Below, in pieces: positions 33,647 through 42,198 of a stretch of 64,000 nucleotides of DNA. Every line of letters starts with the position of its first letter. The first letter of the stretch is position 1. Source of the stretch: a bacterium (GTDB lineage Bacteria > 4484-113 > JAFGCY01); NCBI GenBank assembly GCA_020849855.1, contig JADZFO010000002.1:1-64000 (forward strand), written 5' to 3'. A model generated the notes under the pieces. That model saw only the letters and a program-made list of their open reading frames with translations. It was not told where the DNA came from and searched no databases. A program made the position numbers and the translations under genes.

Positions 33647-33720
33647 GGGCAGGCGAGATTCGAACTCGCGACCCCTTGCTCCCAAAGCAAGTGCGCTAAC
33701 CGGACTGCGCTACTGCCCGT
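33647..33720 (-). tRNA. tRNA-Pro (anticodon TGG)
   Basis: 74 nt with a complete cloverleaf: acceptor CGGGCAG/CTGCCCG, anticodon stem CTTGC/GCAAG with loop TTTGGGA (anticodon TGG), and T-arm GCGAG-TTCGAAT-CTCGC. The 3' CCA is not encoded. proS is 4.5 kb away. Confidence 0.95.
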
Positions 33721-33799
33721 TGAGCGCAGATTATAACCGCCTTGATTTTCCGGACCGGGCCCACACATATTTAGTTAGCGGGCCTAGCAACCTGGAGGC

Positions 33800-33805
33800 T
33801 AGAAT
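33800..33805 (+). promoter_or_regulatory. TAGAAT -10 box, leaderless antiporter gene
   Basis: TAGAAT followed by 6 nt and the GTG start. A GGAGG lies upstream at 33794-33798 but is 13 nt from the GTG, too far for a good Shine-Dalgarno. Confidence 0.5.
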
Positions 33806-33811
33806 GGCCGC

Positions 33812-35188
33812 GTGTCCCATCTGGCACAACTGGTTCTGCTGCTGGCCCTGATTGTGCTGTCGAGCAAGCTTGCCGGGGCCCTGAGCCTGCGCCTGGGCCA
33901 GCCCGCTGTGTTTGGCAAGATCCTGCTGGGCCTCCTGCTGGGCCCGACCTTCCTGAACATCCTGCACTGGCAGATTGGGCAGTTCGCGCTTTTCGGCGCG
34001 GCCGACGGCAGCTCGCACCTGCTGGGCACTGTGCACGACCTGGCTGAGCTGGGCGTGCTGCTGCTGATGTTCATGGCCGGCCTGGAGACAAACCTCAAGG
34101 AACTGAAGGCCGTGGGCAAGGCGGCCATGCTGGCCGCGCTGGGCGGCGCGCTGCTGCCGATGGGATCGGCCTTTCTCGCCGCCGGCGGCTTCATGGCGCT
34201 GGGCCTGCAATTCAGCGTCTATGAATGCCTGTTCATTGGCACGGTGCTGATGGCCACCTCGGTTTCGATCTCCGCGCAGACCATGATGGAGCTGGGTGTG
34301 CTGCGCAGCCGCGAGGGCAGCACCATTCTGGGCGCGGCGGTCATTGATGACGTGCTGGGCATTCTGGTGCTGAGCATGGTGATCGCCTTCAAGCCCCGGG
34401 ATGCCGCGCTCAGCTCGCAGCCCGAGCGCCTGCTGGACTGGATCATGCAGGGCCTGCGGGATGGCGGGCTATCCGCCAGCCTGGAGCCCTGGCTGCGCAT
34501 CCTGCTGCTGATCCTGCTGATGGCGCTGTTCTTTGTGCTCGCCTTCAAGCTGAGCCGGATCGTGCTTAAGTCTGTGCGGCGCTTTGAGCGCCTGCCGGTC
34601 AGCGAAGGGCTGCTGGCGGGCGTGCTGGTCGCCGGGCTGCTGATGGCCTGGGCCGCGGAGTGGATCGGCGGTGTAGCCGCCATCACGGGCACTTACATCT
34701 GCGGCGTGCTGCTGACCGGCTCCGAGCTGCGCAGCGAGATTGAAAGCAAGCTGCACGCGCTGACCTACGCCTTCTTTGTGCCGGTGTTCTTTGTCAGCAT
34801 CGGTATTGAGACAGATGCCCGGCCGGTCTTCGCTCCGCTATTCTCTGCGGGGGCCAGCCGCGAGCAGTGGCTGATGCTGGCTTTCGCGGTCTGCATCCTC
34901 TGCCTCAGCGTGGCGGGCAAGGTCTTGGGCTGCATGTGGGGAGCGCGTCTGGCGGGCTTCAGCGCCAGGGAGAGTCTGCGGGTGGGAGTAGGCATGATCA
35001 GCCGCGGCGAGGTGGGCATCATCGTCTCGCTGGTCGGACTGAAGGCCGGCATTATTGACCAGAACATTTTCAGCATCATGGTCCTGATGGTGCTCTTCAC
35101 CACGCTGCTCACACCGCCGCTGCTGAAAGCCGCCTTCCGGGAGAAGGCGCAGGCTGAGCCGGCTATTGATAACGGGATGGACAGCTGA
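33812..35188 (+). CDS. CPA2 cation/proton antiporter without RCK domain
   Basis: A 458-residue membrane protein with about twelve helices. Features of CPA2 Na+(K+)/H+ antiporters: SLRLGQPAVFGKILLGLLLGP, ELGVLLLMFMAGLETN, and the ion-binding helix around STILGAAVIDDVLGILVL with the paired Asp residues. The C-terminus ends soon after the last helix (TTLLTPPLLKAAF), so regulation differs from the RCK-bearing antiporter nearby. The start is GTG 33812. Confidence 0.9.
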   Translation: MSHLAQLVLLLALIVLSSKLAGALSLRLGQPAVFGKILLGLLLGPTFLNILHWQIGQFALFGAADGSSHLLGTVHDLAELGVLLLMFMAGLETNLKELKAVGKAAMLAALGGALLPMGSAFLAAGGFMALGLQFSVYECLFIGTVLMATSVSISAQTMMELGVLRSREGSTILGAAVIDDVLGILVLSMVIAFKPRDAALSSQPERLLDWIMQGLRDGGLSASLEPWLRILLLILLMALFFVLAFKLSRIVLKSVRRFERLPVSEGLLAGVLVAGLLMAWAAEWIGGVAAITGTYICGVLLTGSELRSEIESKLHALTYAFFVPVFFVSIGIETDARPVFAPLFSAGASREQWLMLAFAVCILCLSVAGKVLGCMWGARLAGFSARESLRVGVGMISRGEVGIIVSLVGLKAGIIDQNIFSIMVLMVLFTTLLTPPLLKAAFREKAQAEPAIDNGMDS

Positions 35189-35206
35189 AAGTGGGTTTCA
35201 GGGCAG

Positions 35207-35212
35207 TAGAAT
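35207..35212 (+). promoter_or_regulatory. TAGAAT -10 box
   Basis: It lies 9 nt before the ATG of the small membrane protein. Confidence 0.35.
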
Positions 35213-35221
35213 CGACACAGC

Positions 35222-35596
35222 ATGTGGCAGTTTCCCAGCAGCAGGCCGGGTGGACAGGCTCAGGCACTGGTCAGCGCTGCGCTCAGCACTGGCGCCTTTG
35301 GCTACCTGCTGGGTTTCATTGTGCCCAGCCTTGGCAGGGTTTATCTGGACATGGAGATGCCGATGCCGCCGGCAACCCGCCTGTTCTATGAGCTGTGCCG
35401 CTTCCCGCTTCCTCTTGTTCCGATCCTGCTGATGATTGGGCTGGCCACATATGGGATGGTTCGAATGACGGCGCAAAGCTCGACAAGCCGCATGGTCGCG
35501 CTGCTGCTGACACTCAGCCTGATGCTGCTGCTTATCGGACTGGCGATGTGGGCGCCGGTGCAGGGCCTGCGGACTATGATTGAGCACTTGGACTAG
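35222..35596 (+). CDS. Small membrane protein of unknown function
   Basis: A 124-residue protein with three predicted membrane segments (AALSTGAFGYLLGFIVPSL, LPLVPILLMIGLATYGMV, MVALLLTLSLMLLLIGLAM) and short polar ends. I recognise no family. It resembles in layout the helix pairs of GspF-like proteins only loosely. The start ATG is 33 nt after the antiporter gene and has its own -10-like TAGAAT 9 nt upstream. Confidence 0.6.
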   Translation: MWQFPSSRPGGQAQALVSAALSTGAFGYLLGFIVPSLGRVYLDMEMPMPPATRLFYELCRFPLPLVPILLMIGLATYGMVRMTAQSSTSRMVALLLTLSLMLLLIGLAMWAPVQGLRTMIEHLD

Positions 35597-35640
35597 ACAG
35601 ATGTCGCGGGATCCTTTAGTAAGAGTTACACTATTTAAGA

Positions 35641-35657
35641 CTCCTTCGATATAGGAG
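35641..35657 (+). promoter_or_regulatory. Hairpin covering a Shine-Dalgarno
   Basis: CTCCT (35641-35645) can pair with the Shine-Dalgarno AGGAG (35653-35657) across a 7-nt loop just before the VOC gene. This could hide the ribosome-binding site at low temperature; five pairs is weak evidence. Confidence 0.3.
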
Positions 35658-35663
35658 CAGCGG

Positions 35664-36041
35664 ATGACAATTGTAACCAGAAGCATGTTTGTTATCGCGG
35701 TCCCTGACCTGGCCGTCAGCTCGGCCTATTACAGGGATGTGCTGGGCTTTGAGGTGAGCGAAGTTGGCGACCCGGGCTGGCGCATGTATGACCTGGGGGC
35801 CTGCCGCATGCTGGTGGGGGAGTGCCCCGATGCAATCCCGCCGCGCGACACCGGCGACCACTCCTATTTTGCCTACCTGATCATGGAAGAGATAGATTCC
35901 TACTATCAGACACTAAAGGCGCGCAGCGTGGAGTTTGTGAAGACCCTGCGCGATGAACCCTGGGCCATGCGCGAGTTCGGCATCCGCACCATCGACGGCC
36001 ACCGCATCATGTTTGGCATGCGGGTTTACGCCACCGACTGA
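35664..36041 (+). CDS. VOC (glyoxalase/dioxygenase superfamily) protein
   Basis: A 125-residue single-module VOC protein: FVIAVPDLAVSSAYYRDVLGFEV at the start and GIRTIDGHRIMFG at the end, the usual beta-alpha-beta-beta-beta repeats. Homologues include glyoxalase I, bleomycin-resistance proteins and extradiol dioxygenases; the substrate cannot be read here. The ATG at 35664 has AGGAG upstream. Confidence 0.85.
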   Translation: MTIVTRSMFVIAVPDLAVSSAYYRDVLGFEVSEVGDPGWRMYDLGACRMLVGECPDAIPPRDTGDHSYFAYLIMEEIDSYYQTLKARSVEFVKTLRDEPWAMREFGIRTIDGHRIMFGMRVYATD

Positions 36042-36089
36042 GTTCAGGCAGGAACCTGGCTGAGCTGCTGAAACAGTTGCCGCAGAGGC

Positions 36090-37580
36090 CTAGAACAGCG
36101 CCAGCACGTCGGTAAAGGTGACGATGCCGATCAGGCTGAGCAGCATCACCATGCCCACGGCATGCACCAGGGCCTCGCGCTTCTCGTTGATGCGGATACC
36201 GATGCCCTTGAGCGCCACGAAGACCAGGCGTCCGCCGTCCAGCGCCGGCAGCGGAAGCAGGTTCATCAGGCCAAGGTTCAGGTTGATCAGCATAAAGATC
36301 TGCAGGAAGGTGTACCAGTCGCTGGAGGCGCTCTGCTTGATGATGCGGACGATGCCAACCGGGCCGCTGATGCTCTTGGCTCCCTCGGGGGTGAACATCA
36401 TGCGCAGGCTGAAGAACATGCCCAGCATCATGTTGGAAGCGTCCTCCATGCTGCGCGACAGCGACTCGCCAAGCGGCAGGCGCTTCAGCTCCGGCTTGAA
36501 AGAGAGGCCCAGGGCGACCATGTTGGTGTCGCCGGGCAGGGTGAAGGCCAGGCGGGCCTTTTCCTCGTCTTTATCCAGCAGGCGCGGGGCGCGGCTGTCT
36601 GTGATGGGCTGGCCCTTGCCGTCGACTGCCTTGCCTTCGGCGTTGAACTCATAGCCCAGCGCGGCGGCCGGACGTTCGATGACCAGCTCAATGGGCGTTC
36701 CGCCGCCCTCGGGGATCGGGTTGCCGTCTTCATCAATGGCGCCGAGAGTCTCAAGGTCCGTCGCCGGCAGCGCCAGATAGACATCCGTGCCGCGGGTGAT
36801 CTCGCGGCCGCCGACGCTGACCACGCGGTCGCCGACCCGCAGGTTAAGCTTGTCGGCTTCACTCTTGGGCTGGATCAGGCTGACCTCGCCGGTGCTGACC
36901 AGGTCCTCCGCCAGGCCGACTCCCAGAGACGCCAGGCTGTGGTTGAAGTCCGGCATCACACGCGGAGTGGCCCAGGTGACGCCCTCCTGGCCGTCGCGGA
37001 TGTACTCAACCGGGATGCGGGAGTCCTTGCGGGCCTGGACCAGCGCGGCGAACTGGCGGGCCGAGCTGACGCTGTGGCCGTCGATCCTGGTCACGATGTC
37101 GCCGGACTTCAGGCCGGCCTCGGCGGCCGGGCGGCCGGATTCGACGGCGGTAAGGATGATCTCCTTGGTCGGGAAGCCGGCCCAGCCCATCACCAGGACG
37201 GTGATAATGGCAAGCACGAAGTTCATCAGGGCGCCGGCGGCGAGGATAAAGGCCTTCTGCCAGCCGTTCTTGGAGCCCCATTGTTTCTCAAAGGGGAAAG
37301 TGCGGCCATCCGTGGTGTCGTCGCCGACGAGGCCGGCGATACGGACGAAGCCGCCGATGGGCAGCCAGCAGAGCTGATAGATGGTCTCGCCTCGGGGGAT
37401 CTTAAGGAAGGCCGGGCCCATGCCGATGGCAAACTCCGGCACGGCGACGCCGCAGAGCTTTGCCGCCATCATATGGCCCCATTCGTGAACCGCGACTATC
37501 GCGCCGAACACGAAGATAACGACGGCGAAACCCGCCACCTGCTGCCAGATCTCGGCAATGTTGATCAGCGCCAGCTGCAT
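36090..37580 (-). CDS. rseP: Site-2 intramembrane metalloprotease RseP
   Basis: A 496-residue M50 protease. The zinc motif is HEWGH (residues 32-36 from ATG 37580), and the third ligand region is LLPLPALDGGRLVF near the C-terminus. Two PDZ-like domains lie between them (SGRPAAEAGLKSGDIVTRIDG and LRVGDRVVSVGGREI), plus an inserted segment of about 100 residues (EDGNPIPEGG region), making it longer than E. coli RseP (450). RseP cleaves anti-sigma factors and leftover signal peptides in the membrane. I prefer ATG 37580 (TAGGAT 8 nt upstream) over the upstream GTG 37601 and ATG 37598. Confidence 0.92.
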   Translation of the reverse strand: MQLALINIAEIWQQVAGFAVVIFVFGAIVAVHEWGHMMAAKLCGVAVPEFAIGMGPAFLKIPRGETIYQLCWLPIGGFVRIAGLVGDDTTDGRTFPFEKQWGSKNGWQKAFILAAGALMNFVLAIITVLVMGWAGFPTKEIILTAVESGRPAAEAGLKSGDIVTRIDGHSVSSARQFAALVQARKDSRIPVEYIRDGQEGVTWATPRVMPDFNHSLASLGVGLAEDLVSTGEVSLIQPKSEADKLNLRVGDRVVSVGGREITRGTDVYLALPATDLETLGAIDEDGNPIPEGGGTPIELVIERPAAALGYEFNAEGKAVDGKGQPITDSRAPRLLDKDEEKARLAFTLPGDTNMVALGLSFKPELKRLPLGESLSRSMEDASNMMLGMFFSLRMMFTPEGAKSISGPVGIVRIIKQSASSDWYTFLQIFMLINLNLGLMNLLPLPALDGGRLVFVALKGIGIRINEKREALVHAVGMVMLLSLIGIVTFTDVLALF

Positions 37581-37676
37581 GTTCTCTAATCCTACCATCA
37601 CAGGCCCGCCTGAAACGTATTGTGCCTGAGCTTAGCCCAGACTTTATCGGCGGCACCGGCGTTCAGATCAGAGCGC

Positions 37677-38024
37677 TCAAACACTCGCGGCGGCACGGGC
37701 AGAGGATTCATTAGTCAGCTTGTTCATTGCAGCGTCATCAGCGGTAAGAGAGCCATCCTTGCCGGTAAGTGTGAAACAAAGAGCCTGCAAACCAGAGAAC
37801 ACAATCCTGCCTTTGTCACTCAGACGAGCACTCTTTTCCCGGCCATGCTGCTGTGTATCCACCAGACCGCGCACCTCCAGCCGCTGAAGTGCATGGGAGA
37901 AGGTGGATTCGTTAAGCTCCAGAGCCACTTTGAGCAGATGAATACGCGTTTCACCGTGTCTCAGGAGGCTCAGAATTCTCCAAGACGTCTCTGAAGTCGC
38001 TTGATGAATAATCGAATTGGGCAT
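37677..38024 (-). CDS. Winged-helix transcriptional regulator
   Basis: A 115-residue protein with a helix-turn-helix and wing: SETSWRILSLLRHGETRIHLLK, ALELNESTFSHALQRLEVRGLV, and KSARLSDKGRIVFSGL. The layout is MarR/PadR-like, without a clear ligand domain. TAAAAT lies 5 nt before the ATG with no Shine-Dalgarno, another leaderless-type start. The gene appears less G+C-rich than its neighbours, and its target is unknown. proS is divergent from it. Confidence 0.7.
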   Translation of the reverse strand: MPNSIIHQATSETSWRILSLLRHGETRIHLLKVALELNESTFSHALQRLEVRGLVDTQQHGREKSARLSDKGRIVFSGLQALCFTLTGKDGSLTADDAAMNKLTNESSARAAASV

Positions 38025-38029
38025 AACGT

Positions 38030-38035
38030 ATTTTA
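38030..38035 (-). promoter_or_regulatory. TAAAAT -10 box of the winged-helix gene
   Basis: 5 nt before the ATG. Confidence 0.4.
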
Positions 38036-38163
38036 CCTCAAACAGGGCTCGCCCGGAACAAGATCCTACGGGCTACTAAAGACTACCATCTATTGTTAGT
38101 TGTTCACACTAAGTTCTATACGTCTGTTTAGGGCGAGTTATGCGGAAACGCTCTCAAAGCAGC

Positions 38164-38169
38164 TATAAT
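38164..38169 (+). promoter_or_regulatory. TATAAT -10 box of proS
   Basis: Perfect TATAAT. Transcription should begin near 38176, so an ATG at 38168 cannot be the start. Confidence 0.55.
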
Positions 38170-38212
38170 GCGGGTGCTGCGACTGCAGCAAACTTCCGGA
38201 GGGTTTGAGGAC

Positions 38213-39691
38213 TTGTCAGCCAAGCAGGAAAAGCGCTTCATCACGCCCAAAAGCCAGGACGTCAGCCAGTGGTACACGGATGTGATCCTGCAGGCTGAGC
38301 TGGCGGACTATTCGCCTGTGCGCGGCTGCCAGGTTTACCGTCCTTATGGCTATTCTGTCTGGGAAGCAATCAAGCGCCGGCTTAATGACAGGATCATTGC
38401 CACGGGACATGAAAATGTCTATATGCCGCTTTTCATTCCTAAAAGCCAGCTTGATAAAGAAGCGGAGCATGTTGAGGGCTTTGCGCCGGAGGTGGCCTGG
38501 GTTACACATGGCGGCGGCAAGGAGCTTGAAGAGCCCCTGGCAATCCGGCCGACCAGCGAGACGACCTTTGGCGTGATGTGGTCGAAGTGGCTGCAGAGCT
38601 ACCGCGACCTGCCTTTCCTGCACAACCAGTGGGCCAATGTCGTGCGCTGGGAGAAGGCTACAAGGCCCTTCCTGCGCACCCTGGAGTTCCTGTGGCAGGA
38701 AGGCCACACGGCGCACAGGACCGAGGATGACGCCAGGGAAGAGACGGCGAAGATGCTTGAGCAGTACCGCCAGCTGGCCTGCGACGACCTGTGCATGCAT
38801 GTCTTTGCCGGCCGCAAGAGCGACAGCGAGAAGTTCGCCGGTGCCGTGGAGACCTGGGGCATCGAGGCCATGATGCCGGACGGCAAGGCCCTGCAGAGCG
38901 GCACCAGCCATTTCCTGGGCCAGAACTTCGCCAGGGCCTACGACGTCAAGTTCCTTGAGACAGACAATACCGAACACTATGCCTGGACGACCAGCTGGGG
39001 CGTCAGCCACCGCATCATGGGCGGCATGCTGATGACCCACGGCGACGACAAGGGCCTGATCCTGCCGCCCCGGGTGGCGCCGATCCATATAGTTATTGTC
39101 CCGATCCACCGGGATGACGACCGCCAGCTTGTCGTTGAGAAGGCCCACGGCCTGGCGGCGGCCCTGCGCGAGCAGGTCCGCTGGCGCGACGAGAAGGTTG
39201 AAGTAAAGGTGGATGACCGGGAAGGCCTGCGCCCCGGCTTCAAGTTTGCTGACTGGGAGCTGCGCGGTGTGCCGCTGCGCATTGAGCTGGGTCCGCGGGA
39301 CATCGAAGCCGGGACCTGCGTGCTGGCGGAGCGCCTGGGTGGCAGCAAGAGCAATCTGCAGGTGGATTTTGCAACATTCTCTCTTGACGCGCAGTCAATA
39401 GCAGAGGCCCTGGAACAGCTCCAGGCGGGGCTCTATGCGAAATCACGGGAAAGCGCAGAGTCCAGGGTCTACACAGTGGCAAGTTATGACGAGTTTAAGC
39501 AGGTGGTGGGCCAGGGGCGCGGCTTCGTGCTGGCACCCTGGGATGAAGAAGCTGCTACGGAAGCACGGGTCAAGGAAGAAACTGGCGCCACGACCCGTGT
39601 CATGCATCCGGATTTACCCGGTGATGATGTAAAATGCCTGTTTTCCGGAGCCAAGGCTAGACGTCTGGCCTATTTCGCCACGTCCTATTAG
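38213..39691 (+). CDS. proS: Prolyl-tRNA synthetase, archaeal/eukaryote type
   Basis: A 492-residue class II synthetase charging tRNA-Pro. Motif 2 is FLRTLEFLWQEGHTAH, and TSETTFGVMWSKWLQSYRDLPF and GTSHFLGQNFARAYDVKF are typical of the short ProRS that lacks the bacterial editing insertion. The start is TTG 38213: GGAGGG lies 9 nt before it, and the upstream ATG at 38168 is inside the -10 box. A C-terminal ProS zinc-type extension ends in CLFSGAKARRLAYFATSY, the conserved Tyr end. Confidence 0.95.
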   Translation: MSAKQEKRFITPKSQDVSQWYTDVILQAELADYSPVRGCQVYRPYGYSVWEAIKRRLNDRIIATGHENVYMPLFIPKSQLDKEAEHVEGFAPEVAWVTHGGGKELEEPLAIRPTSETTFGVMWSKWLQSYRDLPFLHNQWANVVRWEKATRPFLRTLEFLWQEGHTAHRTEDDAREETAKMLEQYRQLACDDLCMHVFAGRKSDSEKFAGAVETWGIEAMMPDGKALQSGTSHFLGQNFARAYDVKFLETDNTEHYAWTTSWGVSHRIMGGMLMTHGDDKGLILPPRVAPIHIVIVPIHRDDDRQLVVEKAHGLAAALREQVRWRDEKVEVKVDDREGLRPGFKFADWELRGVPLRIELGPRDIEAGTCVLAERLGGSKSNLQVDFATFSLDAQSIAEALEQLQAGLYAKSRESAESRVYTVASYDEFKQVVGQGRGFVLAPWDEEAATEARVKEETGATTRVMHPDLPGDDVKCLFSGAKARRLAYFATSY

Positions 39692-39712
39692 TCAGGACGG
39701 GAGGGAAGAAGC

Positions 39713-40909
39713 ATGTTCAGCTTGAGAAACGGTATCACCGCAGCAGCCGCAGCGCTGGCCGCTGGTGTGGTCTTTTCGCAGTCCGCGCTGGCTCAGGGCG
39801 GACCCGGTGATCTGACCTATCAGCCCGGCACGGCAGTGTCCTCAGCGGTTGCTTCCGTGCGCCCGGCTGTTGTCGCCATCGAGACCCGTTTCAAGGAGCC
39901 GGTTCTCAAGGATGAGTACGGCTACTGGGCCGCCTTCCGTGGCGCCCGGCCGCTCTATGGCCTCTGGGGCACCGGTTTTGTTTACGAGGATCCCCAGTAC
40001 GTGGTGACCACTTCCTTCCTGATGAGCGATGCCGAGTACATCCGCGTGATCATCGAGGACGGCCGCAGCTTCAAGGCTGAGCTGGTCGGTGAGAACGAGG
40101 ACCTTGATGTTGCCGTGCTGAAGGTTGACTGGGGACCGTCGATGCAGATGCCGGCCGCGTCCTTTGGCAACAGCGACGCGCTGAAGCTGGGCCAGCCGAT
40201 CGCTATCGTCGGCAAGGCGCTGAACAGCGTGGACACCTACTCCAGCTTCGGCGTGATCAGCGCGATCCGCAAGGAAGTCCCGGGCACCGACAAGCCCACC
40301 GACGCCTACCTGCAGTTTGACGCCAGCTATGAGCTGAGCTTCACCGGCGGCCCGATGGTGGACGTCGGCGGCAACGTGGTGGGCATGGTCAGCGGCACCG
40401 TGCAGGACTACTCGCTGACCAACATCAACCTGGCCGTGCCGGTTAACGATGTGACCAGCGCCGCCCAGAAGATCATTTCCGGTGACAACGAATCGCTGGC
40501 CATGGGCCTTGAGCTGCTGGAAGTGACCAGCGGCCTCAAGGAGAACGGCGCTGTTCCCTACCGCTACGACTGGAACGGCGACGGCAGCGATGAGGACCTC
40601 GACTTTGGCCTTTTCCTGACCTATGTCTACCCCGGCCAGGGCGCCGACATCGCGGGCCTCAAGGCTGGCGACATCATCGTTGAGATGGATGGCCAGCGCA
40701 TGAAGTACCGCTATGACTATGACCGCTTCAAGCGCGGCCTGAGCTATGGCCAGCTGGTGAAGATCGCCTATATCACCAAGGGCAGCGACGGCAAGTGGGG
40801 CCGCGCCGAAACCCAGCTCCAGGTCCTGGTCGCCAAGGATGACGAGGACAAGGAAGCTGAGAAGAAGGAACAGGAACGCATCCGCAAGTATCGCGGGTAT
40901 CAGCCTTAG
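39713..40909 (+). CDS. HtrA/S1C-family pseudoprotease with PDZ domain
   Basis: A 398-residue exported protein, first of three tandem S1C paralogues. The signal ends near SALA. It has the trypsin-like fold of HtrA (GTGFVYEDPQYVVTT, LDVAVLKVDWG, FGNSDALKLGQPIAIVG, LSFTGGPMVDVGGNVVGM) followed by a PDZ domain (GADIAGLKAGDIIVEMDG). The catalytic His has become Phe102 (TTSFLM in place of TNNHVV), the Asp is retained (Asp132), and the Ser has become Thr211 (SFTGGP for GNSGGP). It is therefore predicted to bind but not cleave. GGGAGGG lies just before the ATG. It could form mixed trimers with the active paralogue next to it. Confidence 0.85.
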   Translation: MFSLRNGITAAAAALAAGVVFSQSALAQGGPGDLTYQPGTAVSSAVASVRPAVVAIETRFKEPVLKDEYGYWAAFRGARPLYGLWGTGFVYEDPQYVVTTSFLMSDAEYIRVIIEDGRSFKAELVGENEDLDVAVLKVDWGPSMQMPAASFGNSDALKLGQPIAIVGKALNSVDTYSSFGVISAIRKEVPGTDKPTDAYLQFDASYELSFTGGPMVDVGGNVVGMVSGTVQDYSLTNINLAVPVNDVTSAAQKIISGDNESLAMGLELLEVTSGLKENGAVPYRYDWNGDGSDEDLDFGLFLTYVYPGQGADIAGLKAGDIIVEMDGQRMKYRYDYDRFKRGLSYGQLVKIAYITKGSDGKWGRAETQLQVLVAKDDEDKEAEKKEQERIRKYRGYQP

Positions 40910-40962
40910 ACACGGAGTCGGACACCCGGCGGCAAGCTGAGTGAGACCCGTAAGGAGAAACG

Positions 40963-42153
40963 ATGAAGAAGATCTGCTTAATGCTCATGTTGTCCATCGG
41001 CGCGGGGCTGGCGCTGCTGGCGCCCCTGGCGACGCGGGCCGAGTTCGTTGCCCCCAATGCCCGCGAGGTCGTTGAGAAGGTGCGCAAGGGCGTGATCCGC
41101 GTCCAGAACATCAGCATCGCCCAGGACACCGCCAGCGGCGGCTACGGTGGCGGCAGCGGCTTTGTGTTTGAAGTGGACTATGACAAGCAGATCGCCTATG
41201 CGATGACCAACCACCACGTCTCCGGCGATGCGATGGTCAACGCGGTCAAGTTCTGGGACGGGGCCGAATACCGCGCCGAACTGGTCGGCCGCGAGCCCGG
41301 CATCGACGTGGCTGTGCTGCGCATCCTGGACATCCCTGACGAGCGTGACCTGCCCGACAGCGAGAAGACCATCATCCCCTGCGTGCTGGGCGACAGCGAC
41401 AGGGTGCTGATCGGCGACTACGCGGTGGGCATGGGCAACCCGGGCTCGATGGACGCCATCCAGGCCGACCGCAGCAACCCGCTGGAAGACTTCCTGCTGC
41501 ACCAGACGGCCACCGATGGTGTGGTTACCGGCCGCGATACCCCGATTGAGTTCGGCATCGGCATCTGGAACCAGAACCAGGACGACCTGGGCATGCAGTA
41601 CGGCACCAACTTCGACTACGCCTTCCGCATCACCGTGCCGATCAACGGCGGTAACTCCGGCGGTCCGCTCTTCAACGCGAAGGGCGAGGTTATCGGCATC
41701 AACTTCTACGGCGGCAGCGGTTCGATCATCCAGAACTACAACCACGCCATCCCGATCAACCTGGCCAAGGACTTCGCGACCCAGATCATGAACACCGGCC
41801 GCTTTGAAAAGCCCTGGCTGGGTGCTGACATCATCATGCCGCAGAACGTGCGCAATGAGGGCCAGTACACGGAGTTCAAGGAGCGTTACCCCAGCCTGAA
41901 GGAAGGCATCCGTGTCTATGATGTGCGCGCCGACAGCCCGGCCCAGCGTGCCGGACTGCGCCGCAACGACATCATCCTTGCCGCGGACGACATTGTGTTC
42001 AAGACGCCCGAAGAGCTCCGCATCTATGTCTTCAAGCAGGAGATCGGGCACCAGATGCGCCTGAAGGTCAAGCGCGGAACCAAGACCCTGAATGACCCCA
42101 TCATTGTCGAAGTCTCGCCCAAGCGCGGCTTTGACTCTGAATTCTCAGTCTAG
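40963..42153 (+). CDS. HtrA/DegP-like S1C serine protease, active
   Basis: A 396-residue exported protease. The triad is intact: His85 in TNHHV, Asp115 in GIDVAVL, Ser232 in GGNSGGPL. A long insertion (about 160-215, acidic, around NQNQDDLGMQYG) precedes the Ser. The C-terminal PDZ (VRADSPAQRAGLRRNDIILAA) can recognise exposed C-termini. Members degrade or refold misfolded envelope proteins. The signal ends near ATRA. AAGGAG lies upstream. It lies between the two pseudoprotease paralogues in one apparent operon. Confidence 0.93.
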   Translation: MKKICLMLMLSIGAGLALLAPLATRAEFVAPNAREVVEKVRKGVIRVQNISIAQDTASGGYGGGSGFVFEVDYDKQIAYAMTNHHVSGDAMVNAVKFWDGAEYRAELVGREPGIDVAVLRILDIPDERDLPDSEKTIIPCVLGDSDRVLIGDYAVGMGNPGSMDAIQADRSNPLEDFLLHQTATDGVVTGRDTPIEFGIGIWNQNQDDLGMQYGTNFDYAFRITVPINGGNSGGPLFNAKGEVIGINFYGGSGSIIQNYNHAIPINLAKDFATQIMNTGRFEKPWLGADIIMPQNVRNEGQYTEFKERYPSLKEGIRVYDVRADSPAQRAGLRRNDIILAADDIVFKTPEELRIYVFKQEIGHQMRLKVKRGTKTLNDPIIVEVSPKRGFDSEFSV

Positions 42154-42198
42154 ATTCCACAAGCCGGGGCCAGCGGAGCAGACTGGCTGGAGGAACAT

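Noticed and set aside
36162-37589. A 475-codon plus-strand open frame
   Set aside because: Shadow of rseP, which carries HEWGH and the LDGGR region.
38168-38170. ATG as start of proS
   Set aside because: The ATG is part of the TATAATG -10 sequence, so it is upstream of the expected transcript; TTG 38213 has a good Shine-Dalgarno.
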